Shown: piece after piece, positions 1 to 11,995 of the stretch
Layout of the letters: each line of letters opens with the position of its first letter
Position numbering within the stretch: position 1 is the stretch's first letter
NCBI GenBank assembly: GCA_031472005.1
Contig: PZJY01000012.1
Span: 1,302,001-1,366,000 of the forward strand
Length of the DNA: 64,000 bases
Direction of reading: 5' to 3'
Source of the DNA: Tetracladium setigerum
Lineage: Eukaryota; Ascomycota; Leotiomycetes; Helotiales
The notes under the pieces: generated by a model
Database searches by the model: none
The model's input: the letters and a program-made list of their open reading frames with translations, nothing else
Told to the model about the DNA's origin: nothing
Translations under genes and position numbers: made by a program

Positions 1-827
1 TTACAACATGGTTCAGTCCAAGATCAAGCTCATAATAAACCAAGTTTTTCTCAATCTCTTCACATGCTTGCCCGGTAGGATCTTGATCCGATTCTCCATA
101 ATCGACCTCAAGTGCAGCGAAGACTGGATTCGCATAACCCACATCAAGCGCAACCAAAGCAAACACCAGCGCTTGGGGTCTGTGTGCCTCGAGTGGTGAA
201 GAGATGGTGAGTTCGGCCTGAGAATTTCGATTCAAAACATAAACGAGCTTATTTTTTCCACGGATGCGATCAGGCAAGCTCTGCCTTTGGGATCCACCGC
301 CAAGTACTGTCCTGGAATAACTCTTCGGATACCCGACTTTCCAAATGTTTCCAGGTGTAAGCGGTTAAATTTATTTTGCGCTGGGACAAATTCGACGATA
401 GTGATGCGGCCGGAATCTGAAGTTATGATAATGTAATCTGTAATGTTGTTTAGCTAGGTTCTGCAAACATTTCAACGTTCCATACCGCTCGTTGCGGGCG
501 ACCATTCATGGTGGATTTACTCGTGCTGCCAGCCATGCTTGAATCACTAAGTGAAAACTGATTGGATATGATTGAAGGACTTACCCTTGTTGCTTCCAGC
601 GAGCCTGAAGGCTGCGATGCCCCGAATGATACCAAAAACATCGTGCGAAAGAGTGGTAACGATTTTACCCTGAGAAGGATCAGGACGGTGTAGAGTGAGA
701 CGTGATCCTGCTGCGGTAACAATTTGTTGTTCCTTGGTTCCAGCGAATTGTCCGAGGATAGCTTGAGTGACGGCGGTGGGGGTTGGAGCGTCAAGCTGTA
801 CATGAACATGGAAGAGGTTGTCGCCAT
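1..827 (-). CDS. rse1: Pre-mRNA-splicing factor Rse1 (SF3b130/SF3B3), 5' part, runs off the left edge
   Basis: Large WD-like beta-propeller subunit of the SF3b part of U2 snRNP, acting in the nucleus in branch-site recognition. Exon 1 is 827-585 and opens with MATTSSMFMYSLTLQ, followed in the next frame by TAVTQAILGQFAGTKEQQIV and DVFGIIRGIAAFRLAGSNK, the family's typical N-terminus. A phase-1 intron (584-438, GTAAGT...ACAG) leads to exon 2 (437 to beyond base 1) with SDSGRITIVE, TFGKSGIRRVIPGQYLAVDP and NRNSQAELTISSPLEA. The reading frame slips twice, each time one base short: a C5 run (778-782 on the plus strand, expected C6) and an A6 run (252-257, expected A7). The 3' end, about 1000 codons, lies outside the window. 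Shares a 330 bp divergent upstream region with mss51. Confidence 0.93.
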
Positions 828-1157
828 GATGTTGCAGAGTGCGCAGGAGGCCTGCGCAACCTAAAGAACTTCAGAAACAAAGTGGAGAGAAGATACAGAG
901 GAACAAGGTGGACGTGTTGGAGGCGGTTGGCGATGCAGCTTCAAGAAGCTCAAGCTGATCGAGGTTGGATGAACCGAGACTTTATTTTCGAGGTTGCCGT
1001 TGAGGTTTTGAAGCTAGAGGCGGCATACAAGATAATCCGACCCGGCTTGGCATTTGAATATCGTGTTGATCAGATCATAATTAACTCCATGAGAACAAGC
1101 AGGAGGGAAGCCAATCTACATTGCATTTGCGGAACTGTGGGTTCCTGATACGCATCA
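828..1157. promoter_or_regulatory. Divergent intergenic region between rse1 and mss51
   Basis: 330 bp between the two start codons, so it must carry both 5' leaders and promoters. I see no TATA box, repeat or RNA gene; open frames here do not look like protein. Confidence 0.5.
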
Positions 1158-2812
1158 ATGCATTCTCCAGCTTCATACACCTGCCAGAGATGCCTCGGTG
1201 CACTCAAAACCATTCCACGCAGGACATCGCGGCCGACATTTTCTCCACGACTGGCTTTCGGCCAAAGAACCATATCTTCAGGACAAACTGGCAGTCCTAT
1301 GTCTGTGGCGAAGGCCCAACCGAAAGTCAAGGAGCCAACAAAGTTTTTAGGGAGAAGGGAGGCTTCCTCGTTCAGTCAACAAGCACCGAGACTCAAGGAT
1401 GACCCAGTCGACCTCTCGAGTAATCGTTCGCCAGTCGAAGATATCGAAGGCAGGCCACTACTGAAACCGAACAATCTTTTCCACCCCCTCTCGAAATCGC
1501 CGTCGCCAGATATGAGAAAGCGCGCAGCTTTCATCAAGCAAAATGCCTACTGCCCACATCCAGATCACAGCCAGAACCGCATGGCTATGAATCCAGATGA
1601 TCCGGAAAATCGGAAATCCTTAAAGGGACCGTTACCTCCTGCGCACGTAAAGTTCGAGTGTCCGACTGCGGGATTCCGGTCTCTTGCTCGGAGGAGCATT
1701 GGGCGGACGATTACGAGGCACATCTAGAGATATGCGATACACTGAGAGAGATCAACGAGGATGACCACGACATGCGGTCGGGTCGCTTCTTTCCCGAATT
1801 TGACTACCCGGGATATCAAATTGAGGAGGCTATGGTTAACATGACCAATTGGGATACCTTTATGTTCTCTCGAGATTTCAAAGCGATTAATGCCGAGCGA
1901 AGCATGCGACACGCAACTCGATTGCTGACATACCCAGTCACCATCGGCAGTGTTCTTCATGAGCTGAGTCCATACAATATTAAACAGGGTGGAAGGTTGA
2001 CTGTTGAGGGACTGAAGAGCTTCAGTGGTGAGTGCTAATCTAGAGGTACCTATGGTGACGCTAACGTTTCTCAGCTCTGCGCTACACCCTTCATCCACCT
2101 CGATCTGGTTCTGGCGCGGATGTTAAAGGACTTAAACCTACACCTCCCCCAGTCCGTCTCTTCATTCTGGGAGCTCGTGCAGAATCCTCCCTTCCAAGAG
2201 AAGTTTGGGTTCAACTAACTCACCTGTTCCCCGAGCTGCTTTTCACCTGATTTTCATTGGACCAGAGAGTATGATGAACAGAGATGCCGAATTCCCTCTG
2301 CCCGAACGGACTCCATCGAATCCATATGGAGCCGTGGTCGAGAGTCGAATTTCCCACGAGTTGAAAATCAGTACATATGTGGAGTACTATCACACGCTCC
2401 ATGAAGCTGGCCATTTCTACCCCTTCGATCCTTATTTTGATTGCTTTATGCTCTTCCATCCAGGTCTTGGACATCCCGCAAGTTCCCATGAATGGGAGAA
2501 GACAATTCCTCAGCTACTGGAGACAAAGGTTCCAATCGTTGTCACAGGATATACGCCTTTTGACATGCAAAGAGACATCGATTGGGTCAAGAAGACCGTG
2601 GGAGGAGAGATGGATATGCTTCTGGAACCAGGAGAGAACAGATTCCGTAGCTTGAGGTGGGATTTGAACGATATGGACCCTCAGGATGTCAGCTGTGGAA
2701 ACTATGGAGTATGGGCATTTAGAGGAAAGAGGTTTGTCTTCCAGTCGACTTTTTTGGCTCTCATATACTAACATCTGCCAGGTACGAAACAACGAGGAAG
2801 GATTCTGAGTAG
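1158..2812 (+). CDS. mss51: Mitochondrial Mss51 (COX1 mRNA translational activator), MYND-type zinc finger protein
   Basis: Mss51 works in the mitochondrial matrix, coupling COX1 mRNA translation to cytochrome oxidase assembly. The product starts with a basic, Ser/Thr-rich mitochondrial presequence (MHSPASYTCQRC...), then the zinc-binding stretch AYCPHPDHS ... FECPDCGIPVSCSEEHW ... LEICDTLREINEDDHD, followed by the conserved block RSGRFFPEFDYPGYQ, LTYPVTIGSVLHELSPYN and a C-terminal HPGLGHPA/VVTGYTPFD region. Exons are 1158-2027, 2075-2731 and 2782-2812, with introns of 47 and 50 bp. Two one-base losses break the frame: CC at 1662-1663 (expected CCC, inside the zinc finger Pro-Asp codons) and C4 at 2229-2232 (expected C5). 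With both corrected the message is 1560 nt, 519 codons plus stop. The first ATG with a plausible presequence was chosen as start. Confidence 0.92.
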
Positions 2813-3709
2813 ATGGAAGAAACTCCAATGGAGGTACATATGTTTGATTAGATGTATTATTGGGAAGTTTGGGTGGCATCCTTTGGTGGTGTGTATACTA
2901 TAAATAAGAAATCTCAAGCATAAACCTCGGATTGATTCTTGTTGACGGTAGAAAGCGACCCATGTATGAAAAGGAGCATTGGCCTCCTTTCCCTCTATTA
3001 ACGCTTGCTGATATCTTCCCACCTGAGAAACCACTATTAGAGACCCGAACTCTTCACAGCCGACCAAACCTCGGCTGGTCTGGAAAACCCGTTGACTTGC
3101 CACTGACGTGTCGCTGCGATGCAATGGAGCTTGTGGAAAGCAGTTGAGTAGTGACTGGTCGAATTCCTAACAGCCCGTAGATGTCCTGTCCAGGCTGTCC
3201 AGCCCACCAAATAATCGAGATATTGGAAATGCAACTCCCTGAAACAGAGTTTGAATTGAGCAATATAACTCTGAGTTCCTAAATTTCTCGAGGTTCAAAT
3301 AGACCCTTGTCATACCTACATACCTTATATGTCGTATCCATATGTCTTGTTGTTGTTCGAAAGAACATTAAATCTTGGCTTTTCTATCAGCTGCACATCC
3401 AAGAGATCATTGACCTAAAGAGGAATAGCCAGGGGTTCACGATCGATCTGCACATGACCTTCGCCGAGCCGCCGAGCCGCTTGAGTTACTGACAATCTTT
3501 GGTTGAATACGAGGATATCTACTACGCCGCCGGATATGTACCAACGAAGGTATGATACATACCTGGGGCTAGGTATGTATGTATGAACACGAGCGCGTTC
3601 AATCCTTTCACATTCTTGCATCAATATTGCCTTTCAGGTGTACATTCGTTTAGAACCTCTATTCATACGCTCTCTACATTCTCTCGTTTTGTGTACGTTG
3701 GAGGTCGAT
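2813..3709. other. Intergenic: mss51 3' flank and amylase promoter
   Basis: About 900 bp without a credible gene. A short direct repeat (cgagccgc twice) lies near 3467-3482 and ATGTATG/CATAC short repeats near 3550-3585. I looked for a clear paired CGG site for an AmyR-type regulator and did not find one I would defend. Confidence 0.4.
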
Positions 3710-5450
3710 ATGATGCGCTCATTCTTCTATTCGAGCGCGGCGCTCTTTCTATTCGCAAACGTCGCGTCGGCAGCAGACGCAGCCCAATGGGCCTCACGAT
3801 CAATCTACCAAGTCCTCACCGATCGATTCGCCCTCACAGACGGTTCAGACCCAGAATGCGACCTGTACAAATACTGCGGTGGAACATGGGCCGGTATCAC
3901 GAACAAGCTGGACTATATCCAAGGCATGGGATTCTCTGCGGTGCAAATCTCACCCGTGGTTAAGAATTTCCCCGAGAACACAGAGTACGGCGAGGCATTC
4001 CATGGCTACTGGCCGATCGATATGTATGCGCTAAATGAGAATTTCGGAACCGCAGAAGATTTGAAGAATCTGGCGGCGGGTTTGCATAAGCGGGGCATGT
4101 ATCTGATGGTCGATGTGGTGATGAACAACATGGCGTTGCCGATTGAGGGATCTATGAAGGTTGATACGGTCTTGGATTATTCACGGCTTCATCCCTTTAA
4201 TGATGCCAAGTACTACCATCCATATTGCGACATTGATTATTCCAATGACACCAGTTCTCAAATCTGTTGGATCGCAAACACCATTGTCGCATTGCCAGAT
4301 CTGGATACCGAAAAGCCAGAAGTGACAGACGTTGTACACTCCTGGATCAAGGAACTAGTGTCCAACTACTCTATTGATGGTCTGCGAATCGACGCTGCGA
4401 AACACGTCGATGACAAGTTCCTCAAGAGTTTCGTGGAGGCAGCCGGCGTTTTCACCTTTGGGAAATCTATGCTAGTGATCCATGGCAAGTTTGTAGGTAT
4501 CAAGGGGCACTTGTGAATGGCCTTCCCGATTTCCCAGTTTACTATCCAGCAGTTGCAGCTTTCACGAACGAAAGTATGGTTCCACTATCAAAGATGGTAA
4601 AGCAAGTGCAGGAGATTTGCCAGAACATTACTTATATGGGCAATTTTGCGGAGAACCATGATTTGCCTCGTTTTGCTGAGTTGGAAGATGATATGGAGAA
4701 GGCATTGAATATCGTAGCATTCACCATCCTCGCCGATGGCATTCCAACGAGTACATCATCCCTCCCTTCCTACTTTCCTTCTCTATTATTTCACCTGCTA
4801 ATATTGCCTCAGTGTATCAAGGTCAAGAACACCACTTTAAGGGCAATTACTCACCCTTCAATCGCGCCCCCCTCTGGTCCACCAAATACTCGTCCTCCTC
4901 TCCAATCTACAATCTGACCAGCACCCTCAATACCCTACGCACCCACGCCATAACATCCGACCCATACTATCTCTCCAATCAGACCCAAGAACTCTACGTT
5001 TCAAACTTTACGTATGCAACTCGGAAAGGCTCTCCCTCATCGCTCTCAAATCGTATCGTAGCCATATACACCAACCTCGGATCTTCCGCCTCGAACAAAC
5101 CCCAAGATTTGACACTGGCCAATGCTTTCGAAGCGGGAATTGAGGTAGTAGAAGTGCTGAGCTGTGATAAAGCCACCGTAGCTAGTGATGGGAGTTTGAA
5201 GGTTCAGATGGGTAGTGCGCCAAAAGTCTTCTACCCAAATAATGCCATGGATGGATCGGGTCTCTGTGGGTTTTCAGCTACTCGGAAGGAGGACACTGCT
5301 GCTCCTACTCCTGCCCCTACTTCTGCTCCTGGCCCGAGTGGGACGGCGACTGGGGATACACCGGCAAAGGATGCTGGGGTGATGGTTCGGCCAGGCTTTG
5401 GAGGACTGGGTTTTGGACTGTTGATGGCGGTGGGAGCTTGGTTCTTGTAA
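3710..5450 (+). CDS. GPI-anchored GH13 alpha-amylase family enzyme, likely AgtA-type alpha-glucanotransferase
   Basis: Secreted GH13 enzyme acting on alpha-1,4-glucans at the cell wall or membrane. The start is the ATGATG at 3710, giving a signal peptide (MMRSFFYSSAALFLFANVAS). GH13 regions are visible: region I DVVMNNMA, where the usual His is Asn; region II GLRIDAAKHV with the nucleophile Asp; region III GEIYASDPW with the acid Glu; region IV FAENHD. Exons are 3710-4750 and 4813-5450 (62 bp intron before YQGQEHHFKG). The C-terminus has a Pro/Ser/Thr-rich stretch and ends with a hydrophobic tail (GFGLLMAVGAWFL), as for GPI attachment. Loss of the region I His is known from fungal GPI-anchored 4-alpha-glucanotransferases linked to wall alpha-glucan, so I prefer that over a starch-feeding amylase. 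A one-base loss at GGG 4460-4462 falls directly before the catalytic Glu codon; corrected length is 559 aa. Confidence 0.9.
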
Positions 5451-5736
5451 GAAAACAATCTAGGTACCTTGGATAATTAGAAATTGTTGTATGAACATTG
5501 ATTATCTCCTTTGGATAATGACGTAATTGCAGCTGTCATAATCAGTACAAGGTAGACACTAATAGTATCTACCATATCATCCTTGAAAGATAAAAAATTT
5601 GGAAACATAAAAGTAAGGACGAGTACTGCAGGCAAGGTAAATAATAAAGTCCAGCACGAGTACAGAACCTCGGTATCTGGCTCTTCAAAAACTTTCCCAA
5701 AGCAGAATCACAACCACAACAACAACAACTACAAAC
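5451..5736. other. Intergenic between amylase and tau55-like gene
   Basis: 286 bp holding the amylase 3' end and the promoter of the next gene. A CAACAACAACAAC-type leader lies just before the start codon; nothing else is recognisable. Confidence 0.4.
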
Positions 5737-6880
5737 ATGAGTCTCGAAGTAATTTACGTCGTCCGACACGGAGTACGTCCCCTCCTTCTTCCCCTGAACC
5801 CCAATAAATGCTAATCTATTACCACCAAACAGTTCCGTTCCAACTGGGTACGTCGAACTATACCCAGTCCACAGCACTCCCTCTTTCCAAATCAAATCAA
5901 CACACTCTAACACTTACCCCTCAGGTCGTCGACCCCAAAACCGGCACCTACTCCTCCTCCATACCCACACCAACAGGAATCCCCTCCGACCCCGCCCTCG
6001 CCGGAAAAGGCGTCGATCAATCCAACGAACTCGCCGCACACCTCCTCACACTCTCCCCCCAATCGAACGTATCTACAGCAGTCCCTTCTACCGATGCATT
6101 CAAACGATCGCACCAACCGTCGCTCTTCTCAACAAACGCCCCACAAACCCAGAACAAGCCGCTGAGAAGAAAGAACACGATGTGCGTCTTGAAAATGGCA
6201 TTGGGGAATGGTACGGCAAGGCGAGATTCGACCACCCTTCGCCTGCGCAGCCGGAGTTGCTAGCCACGCTTTTCCCGAGGGTTTGGTTAATACGGTTTAT
6301 AAACCTTCTATTGTTCCTTCGATCAATGGCGAGACGATTCAAGATTTACATAACCGCTGCGCGTATGCTCTTCATCGAGTGATTGAGGAAGCGGATCGTG
6401 ATGGTGTTAAGGCATTGGTTATTTGCACTCATGCGGCGAGTTTGATTGCCATTGGAAGGTGTTTGACTGGGCGCATGCCGGTGGATATTGAGGAGGAGGA
6501 TTTTAGACCTTTTACGTGTGGGTTGAGTCGGTTTGAACGGAGGAGGGGAAGGGGAGGGGGAGAAAGATGTGAAGGAATGGGAGGGGGAAGAGAGGGAGAT
6601 TCCTAAGGTGGATTGGGCGGGGGGAAATGGTGTTGGTGGGGGATGGGATATGACTATCAGTGGGGATTGTAGCTTTTTGAAGGAAGGCGAGGAGAGAGGA
6701 TGGTATGTTCCCTCGTCAAGTTTGAACAGACATGAGTGATGAGAAGATGCTAATTATTTATGTAGGCGTTTCTCGGGCGACGAGTCTTTCGATAGCAAAG
6801 GAGCGGTGGTGGAACTAGATGCTGGTTCGGGCTTGGGAGTCGTGATTGAGGGAAAGAAGAATAGTCCCTCTAGGTTGTGA
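5737..6880 (+). CDS. Phosphoglycerate mutase-fold protein, likely TFIIIC subunit tau55 (Tfc7/Sfc7-like)
   Basis: Histidine phosphatase superfamily, branch 1. It begins MSLEVIYVVRHG with the catalytic-type RHG; later it shows IERIYSSPFYRCIQT, ENGIGEWYG, NGETIQDLHNR and the second-His region ALVICTHAASLIAIGR. The C-terminal tail (WDMTISGDCSFL, RFSGDESFD) resembles the extension of fungal tau55, which joins the PGAM-like fold to RNA polymerase III factor TFIIIC; a plain phosphatase is the alternative. Exons are 5737-5772, 5833-5847, 5925-6702 and 6766-6880; exon 2 is a 15 nt microexon for FRSNW. Frame slips: C6 at 6055-6060 (expected C7), CCC at 6274-6276 (expected CCCC), and an unresolved slip at 6538-6560 in a purine-rich stretch that needs two missing bases or one extra. 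About 315 aa. Confidence 0.82.
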
Positions 6881-7131
6881 GGGTTGTCATTGACCTTCCT
6901 CGGATTTTTAATATTACGCTGGGTTTTTACATTTGGCGGCGGAGATACCCCCAAGCATGAGAAAATAAAAGGCATTAGATTAGATCTACCTTAGCTATTT
7001 TAAGAGCAATAGATGCATTGTCCTCCTGCTTCATGTGTTTGTAAACTATGTCAATTTTCACACATGAAGATCCCAAGATATTGGTACGCTCTAATTCCAT
7101 TCAATTTGTTCATAGCCTTTTCATTTCACAT

Positions 7132-8924
7132 TTAATACCCTGATGGCTCAGGTTTTGCGGGGAATGCAGGCGCGTCCAAGTTGGATCTGCAGTCTGCTTT
7201 CCAATTGGGAGGCGTGTACTTGTCAACAATAGACTTAAACGTTTCCTGCACAATCGTTAACATTGAAGCGTAGTTATATTTGACAGGTAACTTACAAGAG
7301 TGCAAAAGGATTCATCACCTTCCAAGTGCTTTCCTGTTGGTTTACATCCAGGAATACTCATAACTCGGTCGTTATAACGGACTCTTACAAAGTATCCATC
7401 CAGCTTTGACCGATCTGACTCTGAGAGGCTGGTAAGTTGCTGTCTCGCAATACCCGAACTTTGCGAGTTTTCTCCAATTCTCGAGGCGGTATTTCCTCCA
7501 AAAATTCTTGCGAACCAGCCATTGCTTGGTTTTGGAGGAGGTTGAGAGGGTTCGAGTTTCCGAGATTCTGGTAGTGCCGATCCGGGCTTTTTTGAAGACT
7601 TGAAAAGTTCCAAAGCAATGTGGCTCGTGTAAGGAGGCCATTGTTCATTTGAAAATGCTCCAAGACTTGAGAGAACAGCAGCGAGGGTGGTATCATGGCA
7701 GCCAGATAGGCCGAGTTTGATACTGGTCTCGCCACCTCTTCCATCACCGGTCGTTCCCGTCTTGCCTCCAACTTCGAGATGACCATCGTTGCTATTTTTC
7801 TCGACATTTCCTACCATTCTTTCTACCTATTTTTGGAATCAGTCATGTTCAGTCCACTTCTTAGATGTACATACTACATCGCCCATCAAGCCGCCAATAC
7901 CCAGCTTCCTGTATTCTTCTGACTCATCGTATCCGGAGAACCACTCCTCTACGCCGATCTTGTCAATAATGGCTCGTACTTTCTTATCATAAAACTCCTT
8001 GGGCAGCCGCGTTTCAGGTCCATGAGCGAGCGTTGAGTTAATGGTATCCATGACACCGGATAACCTTGGATGACTATCAACAGCGACCTTTTGGCCCTCC
8101 GGCATCCATTTCCCAATGAGTTTATTCAAGTATGCCACATCGTCGGTATCTGTGAAAATGAGCTTCGGTGCGGAAAACAATGACTAATGTGACCGCTATT
8201 GGGTCTAGACTTCACATACCGTTCCATCTGTCCGCTGTCCTTTGAGCAAATGCTCTCGAAAGTTGAGCGAACCTACGGCAGTTCGAATCATTGGGGAATA
8301 GCGTCTCGTCCGCGGGGGCTCGAGTTATGATTGTAATAGGCGGGAAATCCAGGGATCTTTTTGAAGCAGGATACATTCCCCAAAAGGCCTGCTGCAGACT
8401 CTCTAGCGCGCGCGGTATGGGGGTGGCTCTTAGGTATATCATATCGGCATCTTCGATCATTGATGGCATGAACTTCAACTGTTCCACGTACAAGTTACCT
8501 GGGTAGATATTAGGCATTGTTGATATAAGCTAATTGTGGACTTACGAAGTCGGCGGCCCAATTCAAAAGTTGTTTCTCGTCCCCTATCTGTCAATTCACC
8601 TAGATTGCACACAGCGTCTACCTCGCCTTTTGGTCCAACTGCCATAACAGGGCCATCGTCCCTCCCGAACGTCTCCATGCGTCTCCTCCATTCAAGACTC
8701 GACCATTTCTTGTCCTTTCCTTCATAAGTTGCGCTGATTAACTGTCTTGCCACTGCGCAGTATGGCCAGTATGATCCGAGTCCAGCATTTTGGAATCTTG
8801 CGGAAACGGGGGATCTTTCTCCATGGCGAAGGAGAACTTGTACGAATTGCAGCTGTAACCCCTCAGGATATAGCTTTCGAAGCTCGTCTTCGGTGTATGG
8901 GGAACGGGGTACGAAGGTCGTCAT
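7132..8924 (-). CDS. Histidine acid phosphatase (ACP6-like, histidine phosphatase branch 2)
   Basis: Predicted phosphomonoesterase. The product has LLRHGERSPV near residue 35 (the RHGxRxP nucleophile motif) and GCHDTTLAAVLSSLGAF in the C-terminal half (the HD proton-donor motif). RATPIPRALESLQQAFWGMYP is the conserved middle block. There is no signal peptide, so an intracellular acid or lysophosphatidate phosphatase, like ACP6 and its fungal relatives, is more likely than secreted phytase. Five exons: 8924-8546, 8498-8220, 8149-7875, 7826-7296 and 7245-7132, with introns of 47, 70, 48 and 50 bp and no frame errors; 525 aa. Converges with the PGAM-fold gene, so two members of the same superfamily lie tail to tail, but from different branches. 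Divergent from the PPR gene. Confidence 0.9.
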
Positions 8925-9242
8925 TGGTAAGCGGGGTTTGTGTAATTATATAGATCTCCAATTGATAGCATTCGGCGTGCCTGACTGGTTTTATGGGAAA
9001 AGCAATTTGCATGTAGTTGGGGAGGAGGATGACGCACTCAAGACCGAGGGATCAAGCTCCAGAATATAAGCACTTGGCGTTTCTGCAGGCCGGGACAGTG
9101 TGGCAGGGGTAACCTTGACCTGAAGCTTTGATATTCCTTTGATCTTTCAATTGGCAAGATATCTTCTTTTAAATCAACGACTTCGAATTCGACGACGACT
9201 ATTTGTGCCCCAAGCTTGACAAAGGGCCTACGAAGATTGGGG
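8925..9242. promoter_or_regulatory. Divergent intergenic region, acid phosphatase / PPR gene
   Basis: 318 bp between the two start codons; it must hold both promoters. No clear motif seen. Confidence 0.45.
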
Positions 9243-11995
9243 ATGAACAATCCTCATATATGTTTGTCGTGCCGTCAGGCGCTTGGCCGACTGGGAGGTA
9301 AAAAAGTGGTGCGATTGCCGCAACGAGCTACTTTCATATCCCTCAACAACCGGGCCAAAACGACCACAGAAGGGAACTCGGGCGCGGATGCTGCACAGCG
9401 TAGTGGTACGGGCGATGCGAAAACAATACCTGGGCGATCTCGAAAGGTTAAGCAGAAGGGCAACGGGCTACGGGCGAACAAATCTTCCAGCAATGCACTG
9501 GAATCTCTCTTCCAAGAAAGCCTGCACCCGTCAGCTTCCCCTTCCGAGACGCAATTGCAGCCGTCCACGGTCCTCGAATTATACAAGAATGTGGATACAT
9601 TGAAGAAGATCCTTCTGAACGGGGACGATGTTGCAGACGCCTGGCTATTCTTTGTCGAGCACTTCGGACCCGATTCAGAAAAGCACCCATTCGATAAAAC
9701 TTTGGTGTCAAGAGCTTTGCTCAAGGATGTTATTATGGCCAAAAGAAAGCATCCACTTTCTGATACGCTTCCAAATGTCACCGAGGTCTCCACTATCAGC
9801 TATCAGTAAGTCGTGCAGTACCAGGTCATTTCTCTATGTCTTGAGTAGATCTATAATTCAGCCGCCATGTACTCCATTTTGTGGTAAGGACTTTCCTGAT
9901 GTTGAATAGGTTAGGTTTACTTACTGGCTCTGAATGGAGTAATCTGGTTGTCGATTTGATCGAAAGCATCCTCGTTCTCCAACAAGACCCCTCGGCAACA
10001 GATGCAGTCAAAGAAAAGCTGTTCTTAGATCTGTTAGGCGCTTGGAATGTGATATGCCGCCCAGCTGATAATCGGAAGGGACTACCTACTCACGACCCAA
10101 CCGCTCTCGATTGGTCTCATCTTCCAAACATTACAACCAAAGAGACAACCAGACTATTTCGCCAAGAAGGAATCCAAAAGTGTTTCAGCCAGCTTACCCC
10201 CTCTTTCCAGGCTCGACATACAAGGGAAATACCGCTAGCAGCAATCGCTACTTTTCAATTGCTTTTAGAGTGTAGTCAGAGTGGTTCGTCGTCTCTAGTT
10301 CCTACACAATTGATGTCCGTCTTGGCACGAATCATTGGTACTACAGAGTTAGACATTAATCACCTTTCAAATTCCGCTGAGAGGCTAGAAACGAAAGTAG
10401 TACGCGAATACGTGACAAAGGAATGGCCATCATTAAAGCAGGAGGCCGAAAAGACTATTTTGTCGCAAACGCCCAAGGACAAACTCGAACAAGAGCAGAG
10501 AGAGGCGGAAGACATAGTATATCGCCATCCGGTGGAGAAGCGAATACAAGTTAGCATTCAGTCAATGAGGGCGAAAATAGACAAGTCGGTACGGGAACAG
10601 GATGCCAGCCAGACTGATATATTGTGGGCTATGGCCAGTCAGTGGCCGATACAGGCTACTTCAGACAAGAACAAGCAAAGCCAAAGCGGTGGTGTATTGA
10701 CCAAATTTCTCTTCAACAAATTCATATGGGCATATATGGCGCTTCGGCTACCAGGCCGGGCAATTGAGGTCTGGAATTGTATGGTCAAGAATAAGATCGT
10801 TCCGGATCCTTCGACCTGGTCCGCTATGCTATCAGGTAGTCGGGCTTCCAGAGACGTGAAAGCGCTCAATGGAATTTGGGCCCAAATGCGGAGTCTAAAC
10901 GTCGAGATTACTCGAGAATCTTGGACCGCGCGTATCGTCGGCTTGATCGAATGCTGGAAGCTTGACGAAGGCTTACGCGCTCTCGATGAAATGGGTCGTG
11001 TTTGGCTCTCCGAAGCCAAAATCCAACACCCCAAACTAAAGTTGGAAGATATTCTACGTTTGGAGGAAAGCATGGTGAAAGGAGTTGCCAAACCCTCAAT
11101 TGAAACGGTCAATCTGGCAATCAGCGCATTAATCCGAAAAAATAAAAGGGACGGCGTTCGGCCTGTCTTGACATGGGCTGCTAGATATGGTATTGCACCA
11201 ACAGCTTTCACCTACAACACCCTCCTCCGTCCTCTAATTCGCTCTGGTGAATCAGATGCTGCACGAAAGCTCATTCAAGAGATGAAAGTCGCCGGCATCC
11301 CCGCAGACGCAGGCACCTTCGTAACTATGATCGACGAAACACTGCGCCCTGACCAAGAATACACAACAGAGCAGCAAAAAACCGCCATTGATGGCATCTT
11401 CAACGAAATGGAAGCTGTGAATTTAGAAGTCAGCAAGGGTCTGTACGGCCACATCATCCACGGATTATTAGAAGGAATGATGAGAACTGGATCCAAAGAT
11501 CTTTCGGTCGTTAATACCGTTATGGCGCGAATGGCGAAACAAGGACTTCAACCCGACTCAGTCGAATACACTGCAATCGCCATTTTCCATTTCGACCAAC
11601 AACCACCCAACCTCGCTGCCGTCGACGAACTTATCAAACGTTCCAAAATGAATCAGCGAAGTCTAAGCTATGTCTTCTGGGACCGCGTTCTCGAAGGCTA
11701 TTCTCGCGCAGGCGAAACCGCCAGAGCCATGTCCGTCTACGAGGAAATTCGAAAGAGAAGCCGGGAGGTTGATCACACGACTAGTCGGGTTGGTTGGAGA
11801 GCGATGCAGGAACTGATTTTGGCATTGACGAGGAATGGGGAGTGGGATACCGCGAGAATGGTGGTAAGGCATAAGGCTATTGAGAATGGGGGCGCACTGC
11901 CGGCGGATTTTGATACGGGTAAGGATACCCAGCATTCGCAGTTCGGATTCTGGAGTCTGGCGAGGCAGTTGGAGTTGCTAAGCGAGGGCGAGTGA
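9243..11995 (+). CDS. Mitochondrial pentatricopeptide repeat (PPR) protein
   Basis: Predicted organelle RNA-binding protein. The ATG at 9243 gives a basic N-terminus free of acidic residues (MNNPHICLSCRQALGRLGGK), as for mitochondrial import. PPR-like helical pairs are clear from the middle on: FNKFIWAYMALRLPGRAIEV followed by MVKNKIVPDPSTWSAMLSG; AFTYNTLLRPLIRSGESDAA with EMKVAGIPADAGTFVTMID; ARMAKQGLQPDSVEYTAIA; and SRAGETARAMSVYEEIRKRS. Exons are 9243-9805 and 9910-11995 with one 104 bp intron, giving 882 aa with no frame errors. I cannot name the RNA target. Fungal PPR proteins of this size include splicing, stability and complex I assembly (CIA84-like) factors. Confidence 0.87.

Noticed and set aside
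9275..9793. Minus-strand 172-codon frame opposite the first PPR exon
   Set aside because: Opposite strand of a confirmed exon with a mitochondrial presequence; no motif.
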